Positions 39,097 through 51,451 of a DNA stretch of 64,000 nucleotides are shown here, in pieces. The stretch comes from Phaeosaccion multiseriatum. Lineage: Eukaryota; Ochrophyta, other classes. The stretch is taken from NCBI GenBank assembly GCA_965112735.1, contig OZ218956.1, positions 2,852,001-2,916,000 of the forward strand. Reading direction: 5' to 3'. The position numbers were made by a program, and so were the translations under genes. Each line of letters begins with the position of its first letter. The stretch's first letter is position 1. The notes beneath the pieces are model-generated. The model did no database searches. It was not told the origin of the DNA and saw only the letters and a list, made by a program, of their open reading frames with translations.

Positions 39097-41594
39097 TTAG
39101 TCCTTCTTGCTGTCTACCCCAAACAAGTTCTTGACGGCCTCGTAGCTGCCGAACTGGACGGCTCCGCTCACCACCGCGCGCACCAGGCGAGGCGTCAGGC
39201 CCAGGAAGAGCGCTTGCCAGCCCTCCCCATCCACGATCTTCCTCACGGCGTCTCCCATGCCCTCGTAGCGCTCTCCACCCCCTTGTACCACCGCCGCATC
39301 AGCAGCATCAGGGGTTGTAGAGCCAGACAAAGATGACGCTTTGACAGCAGCAGTAGGTGTAGCAGCAGTGGAAGGAGCGGAGGAGGAAGCAAGTGCTGCT
39401 GCAGCTTCTCCCCTTTCCTTGGCCCCCTGTTCATCATACCGCACATTGCAGCACCGCCAAAGAACCGACTAAGATGGATGCATGGGCGGATGGATAGATG
39501 GGAGGGAGCAAGCGCAAGAACGAGCACACACACACACGCCCCAGGAAGCCGCACGCACGCACGCACTACGCTCAGCTCGTATCCATCGTCCACGCCCGCA
39601 AGCCCATCACAGGAAAGGCCAGCAAAGCAACACCACCATCTCGAGTGGGTGCCTCTCTAGTCTCTGTGGGGTGGGCACTTGCTGTGTACCGATGTAGTTA
39701 CCCTGCAGTGCCCTGCCCTGCCCTGCCCCGCTCTCCTCCTACCTGAGTCATGACCCGTGTGCGGATAACGTCGAGAGGGGTGGAGGCAGCCTGGGAGATC
39801 ATCGTCGCGACGGCTCCGACGACGGCCGCTTCTACCGTGGACAGCTTGCCCCCGCCTTTCTGGGCCCTGGCATCCCTGCAGGGGAGAGCGAAGCGAGCGA
39901 GAGAGAGATGGGGAGAGAGAGGGGGAGTGTGTGAGAGAAAGAGATGAAGAGAGGGAGACAGAGAGAGAGATGGGGGAGAAGAGAGAGAGAGAGGGAGAGA
40001 GAGAGCGTGAGAGAGTGTGTGAGCAGATAGAGATGAGCCGAACAGAAAGAGTTAGCGACAGCGACGAAGATGCCGCAAGACGGCATCAAGCAAAAAGACA
40101 CACGGCACCACCGCAACTGCACCGCACCGCACAGCGTCTTTGGTTTGGCATTCTCTTCTCATCTCACCGCTTGAGCTTCTCGTACACAACGAACTTGAGG
40201 GCGTCCGCGGGGAAGGCGTAGGCCACATTGAAGTAGTAGCTCTTCAGGTATTCGCCGATGCCCTCCTCGTCCAGGATGCGCCGCATCTCGCGTATGGCAC
40301 CCCTCGCCGCCAGCCCTGAGACACAGGGGCAGCCACATGCACAGCGGTTGGTGACACAAGCAAGCAGCAGCGGTAGCAAGGCGTGATATCGTAGGCAGAC
40401 CCGAAAAGATGAGTGAAGGGAGGAAGCGTGCTCGCTCCGGTACATGACATGCTTCGTAGATGAGTAAGGAAAGAAGGAGAGAGAGAACAAGAATAAGAAG
40501 AAGAGAGAGAGAGAGAGCAAAGAGAGAGAGAGAGAGAGAGTAGGTTTCGCAGAGACCACAAGACGCGATGGAACATGCACGGAGCCCACCTGTTTGCTGC
40601 CTGGTCTTGACCATGTCCGGCGGGGTGAGGAGCACCCAGTAGGGGAGGTTGGCCACTCCGACGGCTGCGATGGTGGTCCAAATCTTCGTAGAACCGCTGC
40701 TACCGAACCTGCCCGCGAGCTCTTCCTTCATCAGGTCCTGGGAGAGAGAGGTATGGGGGGAAGGGAGGGCTGAGGAGGGCTTGGGAATCAAGAGACCGTT
40801 GGAGTACGGAAAGGACACGAAATTGAATGAAGACTCCGATGCAACCTACCTTGACGGCGAAGAAGACACTGCCCGCAGGGATGCCGAGCACCAGGGGAGG
40901 CAGAACCCCGTCGTATAGGTTCTTGAACAGATCCGGTGTGACTGTGGGCGGAGAGTAGGAAAGCTGTGAGCGAGAAACATCAGGAAGAGCAAAACAAGTC
41001 GCGTCGCTCACTCTTTCTCTTGGACTTGCTCGCCACTTGTATCCTAGCCTTGACTGTCTCGATGGGATACAGCGTGAGCTGTTTTGTCACGCGCACCGCG
41101 GCGCCAGAGGCCGCCCCCGAGATGAAGGTCTTCCACGCCCCCACATCAACCGCCGCCTCCACAGCAGCAGCAGCTGGAACGGTGGAGCCAGATCCACTTG
41201 AGGCAGAAGTTGCAGCTGCTGCAGCTGCTGCTGCTGGTGGAACGCTTGATGAAGCTGCGAGGTATGCATACAAGCGAAAGGAGTCGCGGCGGAGGAGCGT
41301 CTCAAACATGTGATCGTGTTAAGGAACACCCCTCATGTGTGACGTACCCACTGCCAAAGTCGCCACCCCTGCAATGGTGGCTGCAGCGGTGGTATGCAAC
41401 AGCTGTCTTCTGTTCAACGGTGGCATCACGGCAACAGGGTCGTGGTTGTGCTGCTCTCCCCTCCCGCCACTGCCCGTGGACTGACTCATAGCCAGCATGG
41501 GCAAACGCCGAGAAGACGTCGCACGGAGGTGAAATGCGACAGCCAGGTCCACAACCACCATGAGTGCCACAATCAGCCCTCGCTTCATGGCCAT
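39097..41594 (-). CDS. Mitochondrial-carrier-family transporter with plastid-type leader
   Basis: Seven exons: 41594-41348, 41254-41012, 40941-40850, 40737-40590, 40315-40168, 39875-39743, 39468-39097; phases 1,1,0,1,2,0; about 460 aa. The three solute-carrier signatures are LTLYPIETVKARIQV, LTPPDMVKTRQQTG and STPLDVIRTRVMTQ, with six expected membrane helices. The S-adenosylmethionine-carrier branch is a possibility, but the substrate is not assignable. The N-terminus MAMKRGLIVALMVVVDLAVAF then HLRATSSRR looks like a signal peptide plus Phe-led transit peptide. A second hydrophobic stretch after NRRQLLHTTAAATIAG carries twin arginines. An Ala-rich linker (about 25 residues) precedes the first helix. 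The C-terminal exon carries an Ala/Ser insert between GAKERGE and the last helix. Confidence 0.88.
39903..40012 (+). repeat. (GA)n-rich tract in carrier intron
   Basis: Degenerate GA/GGGA repeats; CT-rich on the sense strand. A second, shorter (GA)n lies at 40503-40540 in the next intron upstream. Confidence 0.85.
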
Positions 41595-41825
41595 GACGGG
41601 GGGGGGGGGGTGGAACAACGGAAGGGTGGGTAAAGATAGATGGGAGGATCGCGAAAAAAGAGTTTGCGCTTCTTCTGCTTACTTTTTGAAACGGCTGAAT
41701 TTCTGAAGTGCAGGCTCACCGATAAAGAGGGCCAGTCTTGCTGCACCTTCAGGGAAAGCTTTTGCTGTGTTGGTCAGGAGGGTGGTGTTCTTTGCCGGGA
41801 CGCAGGAGAGAAGGCGCGGAGAGCC
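41595..41825. promoter_or_regulatory. Putative bidirectional promoter (carrier / CCDC39)
   Basis: A 231-bp gap between divergent start codons. An in-frame ATG at 41640 would extend CCDC39 upstream by 62 residues; I consider it 5' UTR because the stretch is Cys-rich and unlike the family. Confidence 0.45.
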
Positions 41826-41922
41826 ATGGTGACTCAAGAGGACGAGCTGCCGCCGCCAGATGCTGGCGAAGGGGAGGAGGGTGAGCACGACGAGCTGGAA
41901 AAGGCGCACGTACAAGCCCAGT

Positions 41923-41958
<36 letters not shown>

Positions 41959-44900
41959 CGCAGCAGCAGGCGCAGCAGCAGGAGGAGGAGCAGCAGCAGC
42001 GCCAAGGGCAGCAGGAGCAGCAGGAGCAACAGCAGCAGGGAGAAGGCGACACCCACCCGAACGCGCAGCAGGAAGGAGCTGGGGCTGGAGAAGAAGCGGA
42101 GCGGGAGCTGAAAGGCATGGATCTCGACTCCTACACGAATGGAATGCAGGTGGAGGGGTCACAGGCCGGCGGAGACGCCGGTCTGGACGGAGTTAACCCC
42201 GACCCGAATGGAGGGGAAGGATCTGCTTACAGCACTCGCTTTCGCACCAGCAGTAAGGGAGACACCGGATTTGAGGGCGGATTCGAGGGGGGCAGGGATC
42301 AGCTAGAATCACGAGATAGTGGCGAAAGGGATGAGTATGGGAGGGAGCTGGGAGAGGATGGGATGATGGGGGGGGGGGGGCAGCAGCAGGAGCTAGGGGG
42401 GGGGGAGGAAGGAGACGAGGAAGGAGGGGGAGCGGAGCAAGAAGACGAAGAAGAAGAAGAGGAAGGGGGGGAAGAGGGAGCGGAAGACGATGAGGATGAG
42501 GAAGACGACTTGGATGAGCTCCCCATATTCGCAAACGACCAAAGCAGAGCTCTGCACGCCGAGATCAAGAAGCGAGAGAACCGAGTAGAAGAGATTGAAG
42601 AGCTAGTGGTGGAGCACACAGACCGGGTGAGGGTGATGGAGGAGCACTTGCGCAACGTGCACCAGGAGGTGGAGCTGACCAACTCCCTCATGGAGGCCAA
42701 AGAGAAGGAGAGGAGGACAGAGCGTCATATGGCCCAACTCGCAGCGAGAGAGAGCGGACGGTACCTACAGGAGGTCAAGGCATTCGACAGGGAAGGAGAG
42801 GACATGCAGGACAAGTTCAACATTGCGCAGAATGCAATCTTCAAGGCCAACGAAAAGATGGACCAGTTCAAGCTGCAGATGAACTGGAACCAGGAGGAGC
42901 TCGAGCAGTGGGCACTGGCCGCGAAGCAAAAGGACGACGACAACCTGCAGCTGCAAAAGTACACAAGGGCGGACGAGGTCAAGAGCAAGGAGCTGACTCT
43001 CATGATTGAGAAGCTTTCCAAGGCTGCTGTGGAGAAGAAGGCGCTCCTTCACAGCACCACAGCTTCGGCGGCGTCCAGACAGGTGAGGAGAGGGGAAGGG
43101 GGGGAGTATCAGGAGGGGGAGATGGAGAGGTGGAAGGAGCCGGCGGAGCCGCGTCGCGTGCCGGCATGGAGTATATATCTCGTAGGCTGCCATCTGCGCC
43201 ACTCGCACACTTCGCCGCTCACCACGCTGTTCATTGCCTCTGCCGAGCTGTTCCCTCTGCAAGAACATGACACGGTATAGGACGGACGAAGCGACAAACA
43301 ACCTAACCTTCCCCCCCCCCCCCTCCCCCCATCGGCCTGCTGTGTACGGTACCGGATACATACACAGGTGGAGCTCGATCGTGCGGCCGAAGAGTTCCGT
43401 CAGATGCATGCCGCCCGTCAGGATCTTGTGGTCAAGTGGCAGGAGAACATTGAGACCATGCGCCAACGCGACAGGGAGATCAATGACATTGGCACACAGT
43501 ACGCAGCTGCGAGGAAGCACCGCTTGCAGCGACACGAGCTCTTGCAGCAAAATGTCGAGCGGCTCAAGATGCAGGAGGACGACAACCAAGAGGTCAAGTC
43601 CAAGATTGAGCAGTTGGAGAGAATCGTCGCCAATCGGAGGGAAGAGAACCTCCGCGCACAGCTCCAGCTTGCGGACTTCAAGGACGAGCTAGGTGCGGAT
43701 TGGTTCATTGATGGCTGAGGAATCTCTCTCTCGCTCGCTCGCTTTCTCTTCCTCTCTTATGTTTTTAACTCCTACCCCATCCTGCTCTGTGCTGATCATG
43801 TGCGCAGAGGTGCTGAAGAGCAACTTGAGCAGCAGCGCCTCGGCACTGGTGGCAAAGAGGGCGCGGAAGGAGATGCTGGAGGAGCAAGTCGAGGGCAAGA
43901 AGAAGGCACTGGACGTGGCTCGCAACCGTTACACGGTAAGTGAGCGCGTGCGTACGGCCGAGTCGTGCCGAGTAGTCAGGACAGGCAGTAGTACTCTGGG
44001 CAATGGTTTGGCGTTGATGTCAGGAGATTGAACGGCAAGCAAGGCAGGCAAGGCAAGCAAGGCAAGCGAGCAACAGTGCCATCAAACCCAACAACAAAAG
44101 TGGTCCTCGTGACTGTGGAATTCCTCCCCTGCGCTGATCTGCTCGCTCCTGACGTTGTGATGATATTCCTTGGGCTTGTTTGGCACTTGCGCGGCGAGCA
44201 GGCGGCCAAAGAGAGGGTGGCCAACGAAACAATCAAGACTATGACGGCAGAAGAGGCAGCCAAGACCGCCACGGACGACCTCCGAAACGCCGAGCTTAGC
44301 CTCAAGACGTGCGAGAAGCAGCTCGCCCACAGCAAGGACACCATGTTCAAGGAGAGTCAGAAGCTCTATGCGTTTCGGCAGGAGGAAGCTAACCTCATCA
44401 ACGAGATTAGCTCCTCTCAGAGCGCCATTCGCAACCTGCAGGGCCGCGTGCACCAGCTGGACCTGACACAGATTAAGCAAATGGAGCAGATTTACACGTC
44501 GGAGTTTAAGATTCAACAAATGGAGCGCAAGGTAGCGAGGGGGTTGGGGGAGAGGAGCGATGAGGAGAAGACGAAGCTCAACCAACGCATCCAGGAGCTT
44601 GAGGGGATTGTGGAGCAAGCCAGGGAGCAGAAGAGAGTGCTCGTGTCACAGACCAGGAAGCTCAACAATGAGCTACGCGCGGCCATCCGTTCGCGTGACT
44701 TGAGCATCAAGCAGCAGTCCGAGCTCGAGGAGAGCATCAACGAGATTAGACTCGAGTGCGCGGCGGAAGAGACGTCGCTCAAGAAGGTGATGCGGCGGAA
44801 GGAGGAGCAAATGGTCAATAAGGACGTTCGTCGCTTGGAGATTAAGCGTCTCCGTGACATTTTGAACGGGCGCACGGACGAGGTGTATAGCCTGGAGAAC

Positions 44901-47335
44901 AGACAGGAGCAGTTGGCCATGAGTATGGCCGAGCGCAAGAGCGAGATTGAAGTGCATACGAATGTGCAGACGGCCATGCTTAGAGCTGCCGAGGAGGAGA
45001 GGCACAACGTCAGCCTCGAGCTGGGCCAGCGCAAGCAGCAAGTCATCAAGCTCCGGGCCAAGTATGAAACGCTCGCCAAGACGTCGTCGTCGGACGGAGG
45101 AGGCGGGGGTAACTCCGAGGACCAGCAGCACACGCAGGCCTATCTCATTATCAAAGCGGCGCAGAGGCGAGAGGAGCTCCAGCGAGAGGGTGATGAGCTC
45201 GATCACTCCATCCGCAAGTGCGAGCGTGAGATGAAGGCGCTGGGGGCCACGCTGCAGCACCTTAACGCGCGCAATGTGGACTACCGCATGAGTTTCAACA
45301 AGGCCGACCCCAATAGCGAGGAGGCGGACCTGCTAAAGCACCTCGAGCAGCAGGCCAAGATGGCACAGGACGCGCTCTTCAGGAAGAAGAAGGTAGGTGA
45401 TGCAAGGTACAGGTCGGTCGATAGGTTGGTTGGTTGGTTGGTTGGTTGGTTGTTTGGTTGGTCAGTCGGTCGATTGGTCAGTCGGTCGGCCGTTCGGCTG
45501 TTCGATCGGTCGGGTGGTTGGTTAGTCGGTCGGCCGGTCGGCTGTTCGATCGGTCGGGTGGTTGGTTAGTCGGTCGGTCAATAGGTCGCTCTGTACGTCT
45601 CGGTCGAAGTGTACGGTCGCTCGATCGGTCGGTTGGTTTGTCAGTCGGTCGGTCGATTGATGGATCGATTGATCGGTCGGTTGGTTTATCAGTCGGTCGG
45701 TCGATTGATGGATCGATTGATCGGTCGGTTGGTTGGTCAGTCGGTCGGTCGATTGATGGATCGATTGATCGGTCGGTAGGTCGGTTCGTTGGTCAGTCCG
45801 TCCGTCGGTCGGTCGGTCCATGGATCGGTTGGTTGGCCCGTCGGTCGATCGATCGGTCACTCGGCCGGTCACTGGGTGGCTCTGTACGTCTCGGTCGAAG
45901 TAAGAAAGCATAGACAGATAGATCAGAGATGGGGTCATACTCTGTTTGGTCGAAGTAAGGAAGCACAGATGGATCGATCATCGATCGTTTGTGGGGTCAT
46001 ACTCTATCTGCGCGCTAGGGTTTCCGGTGTCTGCCTGTACGCATGCCTCTACTTCACATCCACTCCGCTCCCTCCTGTCCCTTCCCCCTCCCCCCCCCCC
46101 CCTCCCTCCTCCTCCTCCTCCTTCTCACCCTCATCCGCCCCTCCTCCTCCCCGTGCTTCTCTTGTCACCGAGCAGGAGCTTCAGCGGCTGCAGACCGACT
46201 TCGAAGAAGATGCTTCTCGCCTCGATAGCGTCATGGAGAGGAGCGCCCGCCTTGAGGAGCAAAATGAGCAGCTACTCAACGCGCACGATCAGGTGCGAGT
46301 GTGCGTGTGTGTGTGCGTGTGTGAGTGCGCGTGTGTGTGTGCGTGTGTGCGTGTGTTTATGTGTGCGTGCGTGCCTTCTCGCTACCTCCCCTCCTCCTCC
46401 TCCCCCTCCTCCTCTCCTCCTCCTCCTCCTCCTCCTCCTCCTCCTCCTCCTCCTCCTCCTCCTCCTCCTCCTCCTCCTCCTCCTCCTCCTCCTCCTCCTC
46501 CTCCTCCTCCTCCTCCTCCTCCTCCTCCTCCTCCTCCTCCTCCTCCTCCTCCTCCTCCTCCTCCTCCTCCTCCTCCTCCTCCTCCTCCTCCTCCTCCTCC
46601 TCCTCCTCCTCCTCCTCCTCCTCCTCCTCCTCCTCCTCCTCCTCCTCCTCCTCCTCCTCCTCCTCCTCCTCCTCCTCCTCCTCCTCCTCCTCCTCCTCCT
46701 CCTCCTCCTCTTCCTCCTCCTCACTGTGTCCCTACACCCTATCTGTCCGCTGCCATCCATCCCTGCCCCCACAGGTGGAGCACGACCTCGTGGCTCAGGA
46801 GGAGCTCCTGCGCAAGGCCACTGCCAAGCTTGAGAAGGTCAGAGCAGAGCACAGAGGCGCACCAGCTCCGGCGGCGGACGGAGGAGGGGCCTCGTCAGTG
46901 GCAGGGGGCAGCGGCAGCAATGGCAGCAATGGCAGCCCAGGCAGCCAGGGAGGAGGAGGGGGAGCAGGAGGCACACCGACGGTTACAGAAAAGAAGCTTC
47001 GCGCGGAGGCCATGAACGAGACTGTGGGCAACGCGCTGTACACGCTGGGGCAACTCGCCAAGGAGTTCCCGGAGATACAAGACACACTGACAGTAGGGCT
47101 GCAGAAGGTTGGGCTTAGTGTGCCATCCAAGCCCCCATTGAGAGGCGGGGGTGGAGGGAGTAGCTTAGGGCGTGGCGGCGGAGGAGGTGGAGGCAGTCGA
47201 TTGGGATCGGCGCGGAGTGATCACAGCTCCATGAGCAGTCAGCAGAGTCTACTCAGTACGGCCAATGGTAGCGCCGCGGGCGATAGAGCAGAGGGAGGTG
47301 TTGCGCCTATGCGAGAGTTCAGCCCGCCCTTCTGA
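41826..47335 (+). CDS. CCDC39: CCDC39/FAP59, axonemal 96-nm ruler coiled-coil protein
   Basis: Six exons: 41826-43082, 43368-43692, 43808-43935, 44202-45392, 46176-46292, 46775-47335; phases 0,1,0,0,0; about 1,192 aa. With CCDC40 it forms the ruler that sets the 96-nm repeat of axonemal inner dynein arms and radial spokes. Family marks: LPIFANDQSRALHAEI, FKLQMNWNQEELEQW, KDDDNLQLQKYTRADE, ELDRAAEEFRQMHAARQDL, YTSEFKIQQMERKV, TQAYLIIKAAQRREELQRE and LKHLEQQAK. Nearly the whole middle is coiled coil. Unusual: an N-terminal extension of about 230 residues, Gln-rich then strongly acidic (Glu/Asp/Gly), and a Gly-rich linker before the Ser-rich tail. Human-type length is about 940 aa. Proof that the organism builds motile flagella. 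Confidence 0.93.
45413..45900 (+). repeat. (TCGG)n minisatellite with 48-bp higher-order units, CCDC39 intron 4
   Basis: Starts as (GGTT)n near 45424 and continues as degenerate TCGG/TCGA. Three near-identical 48-bp units begin at 45642, 45690 and 45738, each holding cgattgatggatcgattgat. A further duplicated block (ctctgtacgtctcggtcgaag) occurs at about 45589 and 45880. No stop is met in some frames, but nothing resembles the family. Confidence 0.88.
46386..46725 (+). repeat. (TCC)n microsatellite, about 300 bp almost perfect, CCDC39 intron 5
   Basis: About 100 uninterrupted TCC units end roughly 50 bp before the acceptor at 46774. Homopyrimidine on the sense strand. Opens long Pro, Leu and Ser frames that are not genes. 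Confidence 0.97.
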
Positions 47336-47841
47336 TTGATCTGAGAGCTTCGCTGGTTGATTGTCTTCTTGTCTGGTTTGAGCTCTCCCCTCGTGGGTGA
47401 TACTCGATGACACAGTGTGCAGTACATGAATAACACTATCAGAAGCACGAAACTCTTGTTAACTCGGCTTGGAAGGTGCAAGTATTTGCGTGCGTATTCA
47501 TCAGCTTGAGCCCACCCAGTGAGAGAGTCAGCGAGGTGCGCGCGTGAGTGAGTGAGTGAGTGGGTGACGGTGTGTGTGTGAGTGGGTGCGTGGGTGAGCG
47601 AGTGTGAGTGAGTGAGTGTGAGTGAGTGAGTGAGTGAGTGAGTGAGTGAGTGAGTGAGTGAGTGAGTGAGTGAGTGAGTGAGTGAGTGAGTGAGGAGCAG
47701 GCCCTCCTTCTGACCCCGAAGTTCCAGCTCGAACCAATGCCAAAAGTAGCAGCTTGGGGGGGGGGCGTTTGGACAGAAGGCGGCGGTCTTGGTGGATAGA
47801 ATAGATAGAATAGGGTGTTGCTTACTATTGTAGACACGAAG
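47336..47841. other. Spacer between CCDC39 and Na+/H+ exchanger with (GAGT)n tract
   Basis: CCDC39 3' UTR and exchanger promoter. (GAGT)n runs from about 47547 to 47693, perfect in its second half (about 18 units). Confidence 0.7.
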
Positions 47842-50800
47842 ATGTTTCTTGTGGGTTATCAGTGGGGCATCTACAATGACGAGGTGCGTGATGATCGCAA
47901 GCAATCCCCTTCTTCTCTTGGGGGTGTTCTGTCTCTTGTTGGACGTACCATTCCTCATGCGCTCCACCCCTTCGTCTTGATTTCTGCGTCTAAGCTCGTC
48001 CTCGTCGTTCCATACTTCTCCACGTTCCACTCTTCTGAACGATGAGCCGTTTGTGTGTGCATTGTGTCTGCATCTCGATATCATCTCCCCTCCCACCAAA
48101 AGACCCAAATCTCGGCCTTTGTGGCAGTGTTCCTGTCCACGCTGCTCGGCGTGATCCTCGTCAGCAACTACCTGGTGGGGCAGAAGTGGAATGGCCGCAA
48201 CAGGATCTACATCCCGGAATGCGCAGTCACCATGCTGTTCGGGCTTTTTGTGGGCATGCTCATCTACGTGTAAGTCGGCCTCTGTAAATCATACTTGTCC
48301 ACCAGAGGAGTGGATGGGCAGGCGATGTTGTCTCCTATACGCGCCTTTTGTGTGCTAGGAACTGACTTATTTATACAGTGGCTTTTATGCGACATCCGGC
48401 GAGGCTGAGAACAAGACGAGCCAGCGTGATAGAAGCAGCTTGGGGATCCCGTTGGACGCAGTCGGGACCGCGCTTTGCCTCTATTCGCTTTACCTCTCGG
48501 GGGAGACGACCCCCCATGCACATGCAGTGCATGCCTTCGCACCGACCTCACCCACACCCACATGCCCATCCGTTCCCCTCCCCCCCCCGTCCGGAATTTA
48601 TTCGATGGGTGCACCCCACACAGGTCTTACGCAGGCAGTAGCTACGAGCTGAAGCATTCACTCTCTTTCTCCTCGTCAGTGTTCTTTGTGGGGCTTCTGC
48701 CTCCCATCCTCTTCAACGAAGGGTACCACATGCGACTGAACCTTCTCGGGGCATACATTATGCCGATCTTCGTGTTTGCCGTGTTCGGAGTCGTCATCAG
48801 CACCTTTGTGCAGGTACTACAAATGAGGGGGCTGGAGGGCTGCCAGCGGAAGGGAGAAGGGGGAAGAAGGATACGACCGGGCAGCAGAGGGGATGGGAAG
48901 AGTGCTCGAAGTGCCCAACGAGCGGAACAAGAATGCTGCAGCGACAAACCAACCACCCCCCCCCTTTCCCCTCTCCTTCCTTCCCTCTGTCCCTCGCCCC
49001 TGAGACAACAACCGTATTTAATTTGTTCCCTTTCGTCCTGGATCCCCACGACAGGCTATCTGGACATTCACTACTCAGTTCACCGTCGGCTCGGGCGTCG
49101 ACCTGACCTTCTCTGAGAGCGTCACCTTTGGCGGCCTGCTCAGCGCCACAGACCCGGTGGCCATACTTGCGGTCTTCGCAGCCCTACGTGTAGACCCCTC
49201 TCTCTTCTACTTGGTCTTTGGAGAGGCTATCCTCAACGATGCAGTGGCCCTCACAGTGTTTAACATTGGAGCCAAGTTCGTGGCTGGGGACGAGGCGGCG
49301 GGAAAGGCGTGGTTGGCGGTGCTGGACTTTATCGTCATGCTCGGAGGGAGCACTCTCCTCGGGGCTGCCATCGGATGCTTCGCGGCACTCGCTCTCAAAT
49401 ACTCCGACTTTACGGTGAGGGAACAGGGGACGGACGTGGGGGGGGGAAGAGGAATCGGAAGGGGAGGGAGAGGGAGGGGGAAGGAGAAGAATGAAGTCTT
49501 GGTTCAGAGGTCGCGAGGCCGAGGCGGGAAGTGGAAGTGAGGGGCTGAGCGTGAGACAGGCGATGAGCGATCGGGACGGAAGAACGTTACGCGCGGCAAA
49601 ATGGTTGGGCCCCTCTGTCCAGCCAGGCGGGGAGAGCCTTCTTGTTTTTGTGTGTGCGCGAACGACAAATGAAAGCCCGGACGGCCCCATGGAGAGAGGG
49701 CTCTTTCTTTCTTTCTTCGATGACTTCTTCCTCTCTGTCAGAGCCTCCTTTCTCTGTGATGTCTTATCTTATCATGCTCTAGCTATTGCTGATATCTGTC
49801 CTGTCCCTCTCCTCCTCCTTCTCCTCCTCGTCTTCCTCCTCCCCCTTTTCACCACGTGCTGCTGCTCCGTATCACCAACTGCTGTGTAACCCCCAGACGA
49901 TGCCCACCCTGGAGATGGCAATGTACGTGATGCTTGCGTACCTCCCCTTCGTTGTGGCCCAGTGCGTGGGGCTGTCCCCCATCGTCACCATCCTACTCAC
50001 GGGCATCACCGCCCGGCAATACGCACACCCAAACCTCTCCTCGGCCAAGATTCAAGAGTTTGCAGAGGCCACCTTCCGCGTGCTGAGCTTCTTGGCCAAC
50101 AACGCCGTCTTCCTCTATCTGGGAATGAGGTACGACGACGACCTGACGACCTGTACACACCTACCTACCCGTATGCCTCTATCTGCATGTCTTTCTTCTG
50201 ACATGCGTCTGGGCATGGTTGAGGAGAGGAGGGAGACGTGTGTAGATGTCCTTCGCTGAGGACCGCAGACAGTCTCATGTGCATCAAAGGGTCGGGGTCT
50301 TTCTCTTCTCGCCCCTCCTTGCGTGGACCAGTGCTTGACCTTGACTTCCTTCCTTCGCTCTCTCCCTCCTTCCTTCCTTCCTTCCTTCCTTCCTTCCTTC
50401 CTTCCTTCCCTCCTTCCTTCCTTCCCTCCTTCCTTCCTTCCTTCCTTCCGTTCTTCCGTCCCCCGTTCCTCGTCCCATGTTCCTTGCGGTCACCGTATCC
50501 TCACCTCCTCTCCTTCTCCCTCCCTCCCACCACCCCGCCACAGTGTGTGGGGAATGCAGAAGGCTACTTTTTCCGTGGTGGCCTTTGTGCTGTGGACCTG
50601 CCTCGGCTGCGTGGTGTCGCGGGGAGTCGCCATCTTTGGTTTGTCAGCGGTGATCAATCTGTGTGCCAAGTATGGCTCTGCTCGGCCCGTCAGCTGGAGG
50701 AACCAAGTGGTCCTTTGGTTTGCCGGTACGTCCTCCAATTCAGGCAGAGTGTCATCATGCTGTACAGTGTATGGTATATTGCACAAGCTGTACACCGAAC

Positions 50801-51408
50801 GAACGAGCGGGGTAGGGGGTAGTACCATACCATGGTAGCTGCTGCATCTCTTCTGTCATCACCACTCGCACCACACGTACCACACGACCGCACCGACGTG
50901 ATAGGATGGGAAGTGCCCCCCCTCCTCCGCCTGTTTGTGTGTTGGTGCATCATCTTATCCATCTGTGTTGGTGCATCATCTTATCCATCTGTGTTGGTGC
51001 CATTTGGTGCCTTGTCCTCTCTCTGTCCAGGCCTTCGAGGGGCCATTGCTTTCGCCGCAGCGTCCACCTTCCCGGACGACAAAGGCAACCGAGACGTTAT
51101 TCTTTCGACCACGGCCGGTGTCGTGCTCATCTTCAACTTTGTCGTCGCGCCCTTCACCCAGCCCCTTCTCAAACGCTTGGGTGTGCCTCTCGATGTCGAG
51201 TATAGTGACTATGTAGCACCTGCGGTGAGTGAGCGCACACAGAGAGCATGGAGAGCATCGGTCGGTCGGGAGGGAGGGAGGGAGGGAGGGAGAGGAGCAG
51301 TGCGCTTTTCCCGAGTAGTGGGGCGGTGTAGCTTCTCAAATCTCATGTGGCGCTGAGCTCCTTCTCACGGTTGTTGTGCTTGCATTACTCTCATCTCTCT
51401 CTCATGTC

Positions 51409-51451
<43 letters not shown>

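Noticed and set aside
41640-41825. Upstream ATG extending CCDC39 by 62 residues
   Set aside because: The extension is Cys/Phe-rich, unlike the family, and the ATG at 41826 begins an acidic/Gln-rich region typical of disordered N-termini; kept as possible 5' UTR.
45642-45790. 48-bp regular repeats considered as a CRISPR array
   Set aside because: No unique spacers and the repeats are themselves made of TCGG simple sequence within an intron.
46325-46833. Long poly-Pro, poly-Leu, poly-Ser and poly-Arg frames
   Set aside because: All come from the (TCC)n tract inside a CCDC39 intron; the flanking donor and acceptor join conserved coiled-coil exons.
47547-47700. His/Ser/Leu/Thr repeat frames on the minus strand
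   Set aside because: Translation of the (GAGT)n microsatellite in an intergenic spacer.
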